Positions 1 to 9,748 of a DNA stretch of 64,000 nucleotides are shown here, piece by piece. Both the position numbers and the translations under genes were made by a program. How positions within the stretch are numbered: position 1 is the first letter of the stretch; each line of letters starts with the position of its first letter. Source of the stretch: Paenibacillus peoriae (GTDB lineage Bacteria > Bacillota > Bacilli > Paenibacillales > Paenibacillaceae); assembly GCF_022531965.1 (NCBI RefSeq), contig NZ_CP092831.1, positions 3,109,001-3,173,000 of the forward strand, in the 5' to 3' direction. The notes under the pieces were generated by a model. That model saw only the letters and a list, made by a program, of their open reading frames with translations, had not been told where the DNA came from and did no database searches.

Positions 1-1
1 A

Positions 2-157
2 CCAGAATTCCGCGATTTGGCGATGCAGGACCGAGCCATGGAAGGAATGCTGCTGGCTGCGAGAACTTTGGCATGGACTGCTTGCGATGTAATCACGAAT
101 CCTGAACTGCTAGCCCAGATAAAAAAAGAATTCGCTCTGCTGAATAACGAATGCTAA
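2..157 (+). CDS. C-terminal end of a probable M20-family amidohydrolase (partial)
   Basis: An open frame runs from the window edge to TAA at 155-157 and gives 51 residues. The text includes RTLAWTACDVITNPELLAQ, which resembles the last helices of M20 metallopeptidase-like amidohydrolases of the aminobenzoyl-glutamate utilisation type. No metal ligands are in this fragment, so the family call rests on a short tail only. The frame uses ordinary codons and ends 42 bases before the next gene's start, consistent with a real gene end. The function is tentative; that it is coding is fairly sure. Confidence 0.5.
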   Translation, partial: PEFRDLAMQDRAMEGMLLAARTLAWTACDVITNPELLAQIKKEFALLNNEC

Positions 158-199
158 ATCTTAATTCCGTGTTATTTCAGAAAGGAGTAGCCAGCCATC

Positions 200-1270
200 A
201 TGGATAGTATGAGTAGCTTTTGGACGTTGTTTATTGTGATAGACCTCATCATTTTTTGGTTTATATTCCGTGCAATACGCAGGAACCGGGGAAACAGAAA
301 AACACGGCGCCGGAATGCTTTTTTCCTCAGCTCCCCTTCTCCTTCTTCCCTTACGCAGGAGCGTCATCCAGAGATTACGGAGCTGATGCAGCTATTGGAG
401 CAATCCATTCCCGTCTCCTATGCTCATAGCGTAAGGAATCGTGTAATGGAAGCCCACCCAGAGATTACGGAGCAAGAATATGATTGGCGTTGGCATGAGC
501 TAAAACGATATTTTATGCTATGCGCGATTATGAATCGTGTGCCTATGTTCAGTAGTGATGTGGATGAATTATGGCACGAAATGTTGATGTTTACCCGCGA
601 ATATCAGCAATTCTCGGAAGCTTTTTTTGGTCGTATGCTTCACCATGCGCCCCATTCTGGCGGCTCTCAGCCGATGCCGGAGGAGCGTGCGTGGTTTGAT
701 TGGTTGTATGTGGAATGCTTTGGCTGGAACCGCTATAGCGCCAGTTTGTGGGGGACTTTTTTTAATCATCCATTACCGAACGACGAGCTTTCACATTATT
801 ACAAACTCACAACTTCGGCGCAGCCAGCAGGTAACCGTTGGAATACTCAGGAGAATATAGCCATTTCACAGCAAGCCCAACAAACGGTTCATAAGATTGT
901 ACAACATCTGCGCGAGCGGGTGAATAAAGCGGTGGATGATCCTGAGGGTAAGCAATTGCCTAAGGTCAACTATTTACAGGTCGACTATCTGTTATTAGCT
1001 GTTGTATGGTATTCATGGTATCAACCTGAACAATTTGCCATACACATGCACCCGGATGCTACAGGCAATGCCGGGTTAGCTAGCTCATCTGGTTGTAGCT
1101 CGGCAAGCGGCTGCTCGAACTGGGATACGCATCACTCGCATCATCATTCCTCCCATGACAGTTCTCATCATGGAGGCTCTTCTCACCATGATTCAGGCGA
1201 TTCTGGTAGCCATTCTTCGTGTAGCAGCGGCTCTTCATGTGGAAGCAGCTGTGGTGGCGGGGGCGACTGA
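200..1270 (+). CDS. DUF1399/GRDP-like membrane-anchored protein with a Gly/Ser/His/Cys-rich tail
   Basis: 356 residues. Residues about 8-25 form one hydrophobic segment, followed by a basic stretch, so the protein is probably an N-in or N-out single-pass membrane protein. The middle holds the signature DVDELWHEMLMFTREYQQF and then FGRMLHHAP, which matches the W-H ... Y-x-x-F ... H-H-x-P pattern of glycine-rich domain proteins (DUF1399). The last 65 or so residues are almost entirely Ser, Gly, His, Asp and Cys, with HHSHHHSSHDSSHH and repeated C-G-S-S-C, a composition that could bind metal. The start ATG at 200 has AAAGGAG upstream with a long spacer; ATG 209 is an alternative. It stands alone and ends at a bidirectional terminator. 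The biological role is unknown. Confidence 0.75.
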   Translation: MDSMSSFWTLFIVIDLIIFWFIFRAIRRNRGNRKTRRRNAFFLSSPSPSSLTQERHPEITELMQLLEQSIPVSYAHSVRNRVMEAHPEITEQEYDWRWHELKRYFMLCAIMNRVPMFSSDVDELWHEMLMFTREYQQFSEAFFGRMLHHAPHSGGSQPMPEERAWFDWLYVECFGWNRYSASLWGTFFNHPLPNDELSHYYKLTTSAQPAGNRWNTQENIAISQQAQQTVHKIVQHLRERVNKAVDDPEGKQLPKVNYLQVDYLLLAVVWYSWYQPEQFAIHMHPDATGNAGLASSSGCSSASGCSNWDTHHSHHHSSHDSSHHGGSSHHDSGDSGSHSSCSSGSSCGSSCGGGGD

Positions 1271-1277
1271 TCATAGC

Positions 1278-1326
1278 AAAAAAGGGAATTCCTCAGCCAA
1301 ACACTGGCTAAAGGGATTCCCTTTTT
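1278..1326. terminator. Bidirectional rho-independent terminator
   Basis: AAAAAGGGAAT pairs with ATTCCCTTTTT and an inner AGCCA/TGGCT stem closes the loop. It sits between two convergent genes (the DUF1399-like gene and glgA) and has T-rich tails on both strands. Confidence 0.85.
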
Positions 1327-1357
1327 CATTAATATGAATATGGTGTTCCTACTCCGT

Positions 1358-2800
1358 TCAGTCCGTCTTTGTGAGCAAATGGTAAATATCCATATACGCT
1401 TCGGCTGAAACATCCCAACTATATTCTCCTGCGAAAGCCGTCTGTGTAAGCTTCGACCAATGCTCAGATTGGCGATAAAAATGAACAGCACGACGAATGG
1501 TGTTCAGCATATCATGTGCATTGTAGTTCGTGAAGCTAAATCCATTTCCTTCCCCTGTAGACTCATTGTAAGCCTGCACGGTATCGTTAAGGCCCCCAGT
1601 TTCTCGCACAATAGGGATACTTCCATAACGAAGCGCTAGCAGTTGGCTGATCCCGCAAGGCTCAAACCTTGATGGCATAAGATACATATCGCTTGCCGCA
1701 TATATTTTTCGTGACAGAGGTTCGCTAAAAGCAAGCTGCGCCGACATTTTCAGTGGATAGCGTCCCGCTGCCTCACGGAACCAATGCTCAAAAGCCGGAT
1801 CCCCTGTTCCCAAAACGACAAACTGGATATCATCATAATACAAGATTTCATCAAGCACTCTCGTTACCAGATCTAGCCCCTTCATATCTACAAGTCGGGT
1901 TACCATGGCAATCATAGGTACGTCCGGCCGTACCGGCAGACCCAGCTCCTTTTGCAGACCAATTTTGTTTTCCTTTTTCTTTGTCAGACTCGTTCGGTAC
2001 TTCGTATAAATACGATTGTCCGTAGCAGGATTATAGCTTTTGGTGTCAATTCCGTTCACAATCCCTGTTAAGCGACCCTGATCTCCCAATTTACGAAGCA
2101 GACCCTCAAGCCCATATCCGTAAAATTCCGTTTGAATCTCCTCTGCATAGGTCGGACTCACGGTCGTGACATGATCCGAGTACGTAAGCCCACCTTTCAT
2201 AAAATTCAGTCTGCCATGATACTCCACACCCTCGGAGGTGAAATAGCTCCCATCCAGGTTGAGCAGCTCAGTTAAGACCTCATACGGAAAATCCCCCTGA
2301 TACAGCAGATTATGTATGGTAAACACCGTGCGAATATCGCTGTAGAAGGGCAAATGTCGATAATCGGCATTCAGAAGCAGCGGAACCATTGCTGTATGCC
2401 AATCATGACAATGCAAAATATCCGGCCGAAAGTTCAGTTCAGGCAGCATTTCTAAAATCGCTCGGTTAAAAAAGGAAAAGCGTTCGCCATCATCCATATA
2501 ACCGTAAATACCGTCACGACCGAAGTAATACTCATTGTCTATAAAATAAACCTTGATTCCGTCTAATGTCAGTTCCTCTATTCCACAATATTGATTACGC
2601 CAGCCTACGGCTACTTGCTTTACCGCTACCGGACGTAGAGACTTTTTATAAGTATCGGGAATCCCCGCATATTTAGGCAAAATGATTCGGACGTCGCACC
2701 CCGCCTGACGAAGTGCCTTCGGCAGTGCGCCAATGACATCAGCCAACCCGCCTGTTTTAATAAATGGATGTGCTTCTGCTGCCGCAAACAAAATGTTCAT
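1358..2800 (-). CDS. glgA: Glycogen (starch) synthase
   Basis: 480 residues, the usual length for bacterial GlgA. It transfers glucose from ADP-glucose to the non-reducing end of alpha-1,4-glucan. The N terminus has the ADP-glucose-binding KTGGLADV motif near residue 15, and the C-terminal GT5/GT-B half carries MPSRFEPCGISQ followed by ETGGLNDTV, typical of the family. The start ATG at 2800 has AAGGAGG about seven bases upstream. It follows glgB by 21 bases and is clearly co-transcribed with it; glgC is divergent just beyond, completing the classical glycogen pathway. Confidence 0.96.
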   Translation of the reverse strand: MNILFAAAEAHPFIKTGGLADVIGALPKALRQAGCDVRIILPKYAGIPDTYKKSLRPVAVKQVAVGWRNQYCGIEELTLDGIKVYFIDNEYYFGRDGIYGYMDDGERFSFFNRAILEMLPELNFRPDILHCHDWHTAMVPLLLNADYRHLPFYSDIRTVFTIHNLLYQGDFPYEVLTELLNLDGSYFTSEGVEYHGRLNFMKGGLTYSDHVTTVSPTYAEEIQTEFYGYGLEGLLRKLGDQGRLTGIVNGIDTKSYNPATDNRIYTKYRTSLTKKKENKIGLQKELGLPVRPDVPMIAMVTRLVDMKGLDLVTRVLDEILYYDDIQFVVLGTGDPAFEHWFREAAGRYPLKMSAQLAFSEPLSRKIYAASDMYLMPSRFEPCGISQLLALRYGSIPIVRETGGLNDTVQAYNESTGEGNGFSFTNYNAHDMLNTIRRAVHFYRQSEHWSKLTQTAFAGEYSWDVSAEAYMDIYHLLTKTD

Positions 2801-2821
2801 ATATGCTTCCTCCTTATGTGG

Positions 2822-4744
2822 TTAATCTGCTTTTTTAGGCCTCCGAGGCGCTTTCTTGAGTATAACGATGCTCAGGGGTGGTATAGTCACCTCCAAGCTG
2901 TGAAGCTGACCGTGGCAAGGAATACGGGCGGTCCGTATCATTCCGGTATTTAGCTGGCCACTTCCCCCAAAGTCCTTATGATCACTGTTCAGCAGTTCGA
3001 TATAACTCCCGGCCTTTTCCAGCCCAATTCGGTAGTTCTCTCTCGGTACGGGCTGAAAGTTAATAAGCACGACCAATGTATCTCCTGGCTTTTTACTTTT
3101 ACGTAAATACGTAATTACGCTCTGCCCACGGTCCTCCGCCTCAATCCACTGATATCCATCCCACGAATGATCCAGTTCCCATAGTGCCTTTTCCTGAATA
3201 TACAAATGATTCAGCGCTTTCGTAAAAGCGTGCAGCGAACGGTGACTGTCATAATCCAGCAGAAACCAGTCAAGCTGCTCCTCATCCTTCCATTCGATGA
3301 ATTGGCCGAATTCCCCTCCCATAAATAATAGCTTTTTGCCCGGCGAGGTGAGTTGGTAACCGAGAAGCGCTCGAAGCCCGGCAAATTTTTGCTCATAGTT
3401 ACCTGGCATTTTATCAAGCAGCGACTTCTTACCATGAACAACCTCATCGTGCGACAATGGCAGTGTAAAATTTTCGCTGTACGCATAAGCTATGGGGAAT
3501 GTCAGCAAATTATGGCGCTCCGGTCTCTGATCGAAATTCGTTTCGATATAATCAAGCGTATCGTTCATCCAGCCCATATTCCATTTGTAATTAAAACCGA
3601 GTCCTCCATCGCTTACCGGGGAAGTTACCATAGGCCAGGCACTGGACTCCTCTGCCATCATCAGAGCATACGGATAATAGCGGAATACTGTTTCATTCAG
3701 TTGTTGAAGGAAGGCAATAGCCTCCTCATTTTCAATACCTCCCTTAGAGTTAAAACGATATTGACCGTCCTGCTTTTCAAAATCCAGCCGTAGCATACTC
3801 GTCACAGCATCTACGCGCAGGCCGTCAATATGGTACATATCCATCCAAAATAACGCATTAGATATCAGGAAAGAACGCACCTCCGGTTTGCTGTAATCAA
3901 ACGTCAGCGTTCCCCAGCCGGGCTTTTCCGCAATCAGCGGATCCGCATATTCGAACAGGGGCGATCCGTCAAACAGCCTTAATCCATGAGCATCTTTTGC
4001 AAAATGGGCTGGGACCCAATCCATCAGCACTCCAATTCCCGCCTGATGGCAACGATCCACCAAATACATAAAATCATGCGGTTCTCCATAACGGCTTGTG
4101 AGTGCAAAATATCCAGTAAGTTGGTAGCCCCAGGAAAGATCATACGGATGTTCACTCAGCGGCATCAGTTCAATATGTGTATACCCCATATCAGTCACAT
4201 AAGGCACAAGAAGCTCAGCTATTTCCCTGTATGTATAAAACGTACCATCTTCTTTTTGCTTCCAAGTGCCCAGATGAAGCTCATATATGTGTAGAGGCTT
4301 TCCATACGGTGCTCTACGTTTTCGGCGCCAAATCGCATCGTTCCAAGTATAACCATCTATAGAAGCTACCACAGAAGCCGTTGCCGGTCTCACTTCAGCA
4401 CGTACCGCGTAAGGGTCTGCTTTCAGAAATCGTTCACCGTTTGCACCCGTAATGTCGTATTTGTAAAAAGTTCCTTGGGATATCCCCGGAAAAAAACGAC
4501 TCCAAAAACCGGATTTGGGAACCCTATATAAGGAATCCTGTTCCCCATTCCAGTTGTTGCGATCTGTAGCAAGCCCGACATGGAGAGCATGAGGAGCCCA
4601 GACCGTAAAACGGACGCCCTGTTCTCCGTTCTCCACAGTAAGGTGGGAACCCAAAGATCGGTAGCTGTGATAAAGCGTTCCTTCATGAAACAAATAAATA
4701 TCTTCCGATGAAATAGCCTGTTGCGGAAGAGTTTGGTCTGTCAT
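2822..4744 (-). CDS. glgB: 1,4-alpha-glucan branching enzyme
   Basis: 640 residues from ATG 4744, which has AAGGGTGGTG just upstream. A longer frame to 4813 lacks a ribosome site and has an atypical N terminus. It has an N-terminal CBM48 domain (HLTVENGEQGVRFTVWAPHA), then a GH13 barrel with the catalytic Asp in GLRVDAVTSML, the Glu in MAEESSAWPMV, and the transition-state Asp in LSHDEVVHGKKSLL, and a C-terminal beta domain. It makes alpha-1,6 branches in glycogen. First gene of the glgB-glgA unit, divergent from glgC. Confidence 0.96.
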   Translation of the reverse strand: MTDQTLPQQAISSEDIYLFHEGTLYHSYRSLGSHLTVENGEQGVRFTVWAPHALHVGLATDRNNWNGEQDSLYRVPKSGFWSRFFPGISQGTFYKYDITGANGERFLKADPYAVRAEVRPATASVVASIDGYTWNDAIWRRKRRAPYGKPLHIYELHLGTWKQKEDGTFYTYREIAELLVPYVTDMGYTHIELMPLSEHPYDLSWGYQLTGYFALTSRYGEPHDFMYLVDRCHQAGIGVLMDWVPAHFAKDAHGLRLFDGSPLFEYADPLIAEKPGWGTLTFDYSKPEVRSFLISNALFWMDMYHIDGLRVDAVTSMLRLDFEKQDGQYRFNSKGGIENEEAIAFLQQLNETVFRYYPYALMMAEESSAWPMVTSPVSDGGLGFNYKWNMGWMNDTLDYIETNFDQRPERHNLLTFPIAYAYSENFTLPLSHDEVVHGKKSLLDKMPGNYEQKFAGLRALLGYQLTSPGKKLLFMGGEFGQFIEWKDEEQLDWFLLDYDSHRSLHAFTKALNHLYIQEKALWELDHSWDGYQWIEAEDRGQSVITYLRKSKKPGDTLVVLINFQPVPRENYRIGLEKAGSYIELLNSDHKDFGGSGQLNTGMIRTARIPCHGQLHSLEVTIPPLSIVILKKAPRRPKKAD

Positions 4745-4979
4745 CACGTCACCACCCTTATATGTTTGTAAGTAAAAATGTATGAATCGGTAATGCATTC
4801 GCTTTTGGCTCAAAGCTGACTTGAGTTATTACCCCATTCTAGCCACAATGAACAGAAAAATGACTAGGAAAAAAATAAACCTTAGTTTTTGGGGAATCTT
4901 ATATACCTAATGGTTTCAAGAGTACCCCATACCGTTTATGTATGTACTACACTGACAACTAAACCGGGAGGGAAACGAA

Positions 4980-6206
4980 ATGTTTAATAAAGAATGCATT
5001 GCCATGCTGCTGGCAGGCGGAGAGGGACGCCGTCTTGCTCCCCTTACTTCAACGATTGCAAAACCCGCCGTACCTTTTGGCGGTCATTACCGAATCATCG
5101 ATTTTCCTCTCAGTAACTGCGTAAATTCAGACATTGATACTGTAGGTGTACTGACGCAATATGAGGCAGAATCCTTGCACGAACATATCGGGGATGGAAC
5201 ACCATGGGGTCTTACAAAAACAGATGACAAAGGAATTACCCTGCTTCCATCTTACAACACAGGTAACGCTGAATACTTAGGAACGGCAGATGCTATTCAT
5301 AAGAATATTGAATATATTGACAGCCAAAATCCGGAGCATGTGCTTATTTTATCCGGTGATCATATCTACTATATGAATTATCGCGAAATGCTGAACCACC
5401 ATAAGGAAAAAGGAGCTGCGGCTACCATTTCTGTCATGGAGGTACCTTGGGATGAAGCACACCGTTTTGGTGTTATGAGTGCGGATGAAGATCTACGTGT
5501 CACAGAATTTGCAGAGAAACCTGAGAAACCGGAAAGTAATTTGGCCTCTATGGGTATTTATCTTTTCAAATGGGATTACTTGAGAAACTACCTGTTAGAA
5601 GACGCACAGGATGCTCAATCCAGTCATGATTTTGGTAAAGATATCATACCTAAAATGTTAGCGGATCAAGAATCCTTGTACGTTTATGAATTCCAGGGCT
5701 ATTGGAAGGACGTAGGTACCGTTAAAAGCCTGTGGGATTCACACATGGATTTGTTACACGAGAATTGTGCGATCGACCTTCAACGTAAGGATTGGCCGAT
5801 GTATACACGTGAACGCCGCACAAGGTTGAGCGCACAAAAGGTACCTAACCGTCAAACGCAGCCATTGGGCAGCTTGTTGCATGATTCCTGTCAAGTAGAG
5901 GGCCGAATTGAACGCTCCGTTGTATTTAGTGGTGTCGAGGTAGGTAAAGGATCAGCCATCAAAGAAAGTATCGTTATGCCGGACACACGCATTGGACGTA
6001 ACGTCCATATTGAACATGCGATTATCGGTGAAGGTGCTGTGATTCGCGATGGTGCTGTCATTAAAGGCAGTCCGGGCGAAATTATGGTCATCGGACCCAA
6101 TGAAGTGGTATTTGGTAAAATGGCGGTACGGCCGCAAACTACACGTATGCTGAAAGAAGCTTACGAGCGCAATACACGCTTGCGTGCCGAAGGTTTTACT
6201 TCATAA
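4980..6206 (+). CDS. glgC: Glucose-1-phosphate adenylyltransferase (ADP-glucose pyrophosphorylase)
   Basis: 408 residues. It makes ADP-glucose from glucose-1-phosphate and ATP, the committed step of glycogen synthesis. The nucleotidyltransferase domain opens with [12 protein letters not shown] (residues about 12-23), contains the sugar-phosphate-binding FAEKPEKP region and GYWKDVGT, and is followed by a C-terminal left-handed beta-helix with hexapeptide-like repeats ([20 protein letters not shown]). ATG 4980 has GGGAGGG nine bases upstream. No glgD partner or glgP/glgX is seen in the window. It ends at a terminator shared with the convergent kinase gene. Confidence 0.96.
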   Translation: MFNKECIAMLLAGGEGRRLAPLTSTIAKPAVPFGGHYRIIDFPLSNCVNSDIDTVGVLTQYEAESLHEHIGDGTPWGLTKTDDKGITLLPSYNTGNAEYLGTADAIHKNIEYIDSQNPEHVLILSGDHIYYMNYREMLNHHKEKGAAATISVMEVPWDEAHRFGVMSADEDLRVTEFAEKPEKPESNLASMGIYLFKWDYLRNYLLEDAQDAQSSHDFGKDIIPKMLADQESLYVYEFQGYWKDVGTVKSLWDSHMDLLHENCAIDLQRKDWPMYTRERRTRLSAQKVPNRQTQPLGSLLHDSCQVEGRIERSVVFSGVEVGKGSAIKESIVMPDTRIGRNVHIEHAIIGEGAVIRDGAVIKGSPGEIMVIGPNEVVFGKMAVRPQTTRMLKEAYERNTRLRAEGFTS

Positions 6207-6220
6207 CGTTACCCCAAATC

Positions 6221-6263
6221 AAAAACAGCCAGCCCTCCCGATTTAAGAGGACTGGCTGTTTTT
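6221..6263. terminator. Bidirectional terminator between glgC and the histidine kinase gene
   Basis: AAAAACAGCCAG pairs with CTGGCTGTTTTT around an imperfect CCTCCC/GAGG inner stem, with T tracts on both strands between convergent genes. Confidence 0.9.
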
Positions 6264-6292
6264 CTAATTGCACCTATAAGTAGGCTTTAAAT

Positions 6293-7717
6293 CTATTCTT
6301 CAGTGAGTTGTGGTGGTTCCACGGATTGCTCTGCTTGCAGAGCAGGTAATGAAACCGTAATAGTGGTGCCAGCCCCCAGTTCACTTCTGATGAGCATCTG
6401 ACCATGATGGCGCTCGACAAACTGTTGTGAGATTGCCAATCCCAGTCCAGTACCACCGTTTTGGTGGTCTACCTGGAAAAAGCGGTCTCTTACTCTGGCA
6501 AGATTTTCAGCACTAATTCCAATTCCTGTATCTTGTACGGATATCTCGATATTGCCATCAACCCGTTGAAGCGACAGAAAAATAATTGAGCTTTCATGCG
6601 AAAACTTGATAGCATTATCCACAATGTTCAAAAATACCTGTTTTAGACGGTTACCGTCTCCATGGACGAAATATGCCGCTTCTTCCGAATCAAGCTGAAG
6701 TTTTATTTGCTTCATTTCTGCTTTGGCCCATACGTTCAGCATAATTTCCTGCAAAAGCTCCCGAAGATCTACCGTTCCCATTACAAGCTTCATGGCATTT
6801 TGCTCCAGCTTGGAAAAATCGAGAATTTCCTCCACCAAGCCAATCAGCCGATCCGTCTCTTTAGAGATAATCTTCATCCCGATTTTCGTCTCTTCGGGGT
6901 CATAGCCGCCAGAATTTAACGTTTCACTCCAACCCTTAATAGATGTAAGCGGAGTACGCAATTCATGAGATATAGATGAAATAAAATCATCCTTGATTTG
7001 ATTTGTTCTGACAATTTCCTGTGCCATATAGTTCAGAGTCGAAGCCAGTTCACCCAACTCATACCGATAATCGCCTTCAATGCGTGTATCAAACCTCCCC
7101 TGAGCCATCTGAGCAGATACATCGCGGATATTATTAATCGGTCTAACAATGGAATTCGCGAGCCCTGTACTGACCACAAATACAATAACCAGTACAGCTG
7201 CCATGATGCCAAGAGAAAACAGCGTAATCGTAAACAGCTTATCATTTACCAATTCCAGCGAGGTTGTATACCGAATAACGTACACCTGGTCTCCGACGAT
7301 ATTGTCCAGTTTTTGAGATACCGCCATCACCTGCTGCCCCGTGCTCGGTTGCTTTCCGATCCATTTGCCCGTATCCCCAGCTAATGCTTGTGTCACATCA
7401 CTTGTTTGCACACTTAGATCTGCTGCAAAATTCGTTGAGTTATCAATTACATTTCCCTGTTCATCGAGCAACTGCAGTTCAGTAAAGGGCAGAGAAAATG
7501 TATTTAACAAATACGATTGCAAAGACTGTTCCGGCTCTTTAAATTTGGGTGCAAATTCACTTACCGATTCGATACGGCTTTCGATATGTTTGTAAATGGA
7601 ATCGTAATAGTACGACCGGAGTGCAAACATAAAAATGACTTCTACTAACAGAAGCGCTAAGAACACTACGAAAAAATAGTGAAGCACAATCTGTCGGCGA
7701 ATTCCCTTTTTGATCAT
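6293..7717 (-). CDS. Membrane sensor histidine kinase of a two-component system
   Basis: 474 residues from ATG 7717. That codon overlaps the response regulator stop as ATGA and has GGAAAGG upstream; an ATG at 7735 is possible but lacks a good site. Residues about 7-28 are the first membrane helix, then an extracytoplasmic loop of about 130 residues, a second helix (IMAAVLVIVFVVSTGLA), HAMP, HisKA with SHELRTPLTSIKG (phospho-accepting His), and HATPase with N (NIVDNAIKFSH), G1 (DTGIGI) and G2 (GGTGLGLAI) boxes. Architecture is ResE/PhoR-like. It closes a four-gene overlapping operon with an ABC ATPase, a lipoprotein and its regulator. The signal sensed is unknown. Confidence 0.9.
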   Translation of the reverse strand: MIKKGIRRQIVLHYFFVVFLALLLVEVIFMFALRSYYYDSIYKHIESRIESVSEFAPKFKEPEQSLQSYLLNTFSLPFTELQLLDEQGNVIDNSTNFAADLSVQTSDVTQALAGDTGKWIGKQPSTGQQVMAVSQKLDNIVGDQVYVIRYTTSLELVNDKLFTITLFSLGIMAAVLVIVFVVSTGLANSIVRPINNIRDVSAQMAQGRFDTRIEGDYRYELGELASTLNYMAQEIVRTNQIKDDFISSISHELRTPLTSIKGWSETLNSGGYDPEETKIGMKIISKETDRLIGLVEEILDFSKLEQNAMKLVMGTVDLRELLQEIMLNVWAKAEMKQIKLQLDSEEAAYFVHGDGNRLKQVFLNIVDNAIKFSHESSIIFLSLQRVDGNIEISVQDTGIGISAENLARVRDRFFQVDHQNGGTGLGLAISQQFVERHHGQMLIRSELGAGTTITVSLPALQAEQSVEPPQLTEE

Positions 7718-8412
7718 TGAGACTGACCTTTCCATTTATATCCATGTCCCCAAACTGTTTGTAAAAAAGCCGGCTCGGATGGATTGTTTTCAATTTTCTG
7801 CCGAAGACGTCGGATATTCACATCTACAATTTTCGGATCGCCCATATACTCTTTGCCCCATACGTGATCAAGTAGAACATCTCGGCTGAGCGGCGTGTTC
7901 TCTTTTTCCAGAAAAAATTGAATCAGAGAAAACTCAGTCGGTGTCAGCTCAATCAGCTGCCCGTTCTTCTTAAATTGCTTAGCAATCAAATCCAGGGTGA
8001 ACGGTCCAGACTGGAAGGACACTTTGGCTGCTGTTTCACGATGAACATTCACCCGACGCAATAACGATTGAATACGTGCAATCAGCTCCGTCGGGCTAAA
8101 AGGCTTGCTCACATGATCATCGGCCCCTACAGACAAGGCATATACCTTATCCTGCTCCTGTACCTTCGCTGTGAGAAAGATAATGCCGATGCGCTCATTC
8201 GTCTCCCGGATTCTCCGACAGACTTCAAAACCATCCATACCGGGTACCATTACGTCAAGCAGTGCAATATCAATATCCCGCACCGTGTTCAAAATATTCA
8301 GAGCCTCATGCCCTTCCGACGCCTCCAGCACCTCAAAACCGTTACGTTTCAAATTAATGACGATAAAGCTGCGAATGGATTCCTCGTCTTCCATGATTAA
8401 AACTTTACTCAC
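7714..8412 (-). CDS. OmpR/PhoB-family response regulator
   Basis: 232 residues. The receiver has the acidic pocket MEDEE, phospho-Asp in DIALLDVMVPGMDG, Thr in FLTAK and Lys in SKPFSP, all intact. The C-terminal winged helix includes ELTPTEFSLIQFFLEK and VDVNIRRLRQKIE, typical DNA-binding elements. It overlaps the kinase gene by four bases downstream and lies one base after the lipoprotein gene's stop, so it is translationally coupled to its partner. The target genes cannot be read from the sequence; autoregulation of this operon is plausible. Confidence 0.93.
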   Translation of the reverse strand: MSKVLIMEDEESIRSFIVINLKRNGFEVLEASEGHEALNILNTVRDIDIALLDVMVPGMDGFEVCRRIRETNERIGIIFLTAKVQEQDKVYALSVGADDHVSKPFSPTELIARIQSLLRRVNVHRETAAKVSFQSGPFTLDLIAKQFKKNGQLIELTPTEFSLIQFFLEKENTPLSRDVLLDHVWGKEYMGDPKIVDVNIRRLRQKIENNPSEPAFLQTVWGHGYKWKGQSQ

Positions 8413-8413
8413 T

Positions 8414-9748
8414 CTACTCTACCTGCCTTTCCCCCAGCTTGTTTTTAATGGTTTTACGCGGTTCCAGCTCACTGGATCGCTTAATGCCAATGACCTGCGC
8501 ATTCGTTCGCCACAGTTGGCTATACCCTTCGTTGTTTCGCTCCCATTGTGACAACGAGAAAAATTTAATTTCCGCTATCGTTTTGTCTGTATCATCCAAA
8601 ATAAAGCGCAAATAGCTGTCCTTCTTCGAAACTTTCGGATCAATCGTCACCTTGCCATGCAGCTCTTTCGGTAATCTGAAGTAGACCTGTTCATTAGAAT
8701 CACGATACTGCTGCTGCTTAAAAATCGTTCCTTTCGCCCCGTCCCACTGATAGAACGACACAAAATATGGAACCTCATCCAGCGGCTTGTTACTCCAACC
8801 TTTAGGCTTCTCCAAATTACCAAATTCCAGAATACCGTCACCATCCACATCACCACTGGCGATGGTCGCATCCTTGAAGGTGACATCCATAAGATTAAGC
8901 TTCCTAAGCTTGCCGTGATCCATCACAATAACATTGGAAACGGTAGTGGTCTGAGCAATTTTGGTGTCTATAATAATCCCCTGCCTACCCTCGGCTACCT
9001 TGCCAGCAACGACATTATAGACATCTAAGACCTGACTGTCCAAATCCAACGATCCGATTTCCTTAAAGGTCCCCCCACTGAATTGGAATGTTTTAACTGT
9101 AAAGAATTCATTACGTCGCAGCGTGATAATCGTCAAATCATTCAATTTATCCCCGTTTAAGTCCATCTTGTTATGCTTAAAATCATCTACGACGAAGTCC
9201 GTATAACCTGTAGCATATATTTTCTCCAGAGTTCCTCCGGTATAGGAATACACGATGAGTCCCTTCTGGTCCCCGCCATCGCCACTATCTCCGCTGGAAA
9301 AACCCGCTACAATATCGAGTGTTCCATCATTCGTTAAATCCACGAGCTTAAATGACTCCAGCACAGTGCCTTCCCCATCAAACGTCAGCTTCTTTACCCA
9401 CGTTCCGCCCTGATCTTCAAACAAGGCACCATGTATTTTTACGCTCTCATCTGGCGTTTCATAAAAGAGCACTGCTTCGTCTGTGCCATCATTGTTCAAA
9501 TCACCCGTTCGAATTGGCGTCGGGTCATCTGGATCATTCGGCCTTAAAGGCTGTACCGCCCCTAGTTGCGTATTCACTGCACCATTCAGTTCCTGCTTCT
9601 CGTCAGACATCGTCGGTGTCTCCATCAGCGAAATGGGATCGCTAATAACATTACAGCCGCTTAAAAATCCAGCAAGGAGCAGCAAGGAACAGCAGCCAGC
9701 CACCATTCTCAACAGCATTATTTTCACTTCTCTTGCCGTCCCCTTCAC
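8414..9748 (-). CDS. Lipoprotein with FG-GAP/VCBS-type beta-propeller repeats
   Basis: 444 residues from GTG 9748, which overlaps the ABC gene's TGA as GTGA. An ATG at 9718 would give 434 residues with an equally good signal. A hydrophobic stretch ends in the lipobox LSGC, so the mature protein should be lipid-anchored on the outer face of the membrane. Four calcium-loop-like repeats are visible: DLNNDGTDEAV, DLTNDGTLDIV, DLNGDKLNDLT and DVDGDGILEFG. Such repeats fold as integrin-like propellers and bind calcium or partners. Context suggests an extracellular accessory or sensor part for the ABC/two-component unit. No enzyme motif was seen. Confidence 0.8.
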   Translation of the reverse strand: MKGTAREVKIMLLRMVAGCCSLLLLAGFLSGCNVISDPISLMETPTMSDEKQELNGAVNTQLGAVQPLRPNDPDDPTPIRTGDLNNDGTDEAVLFYETPDESVKIHGALFEDQGGTWVKKLTFDGEGTVLESFKLVDLTNDGTLDIVAGFSSGDSGDGGDQKGLIVYSYTGGTLEKIYATGYTDFVVDDFKHNKMDLNGDKLNDLTIITLRRNEFFTVKTFQFSGGTFKEIGSLDLDSQVLDVYNVVAGKVAEGRQGIIIDTKIAQTTTVSNVIVMDHGKLRKLNLMDVTFKDATIASGDVDGDGILEFGNLEKPKGWSNKPLDEVPYFVSFYQWDGAKGTIFKQQQYRDSNEQVYFRLPKELHGKVTIDPKVSKKDSYLRFILDDTDKTIAEIKFFSLSQWERNNEGYSQLWRTNAQVIGIKRSSELEPRKTIKNKLGERQVE

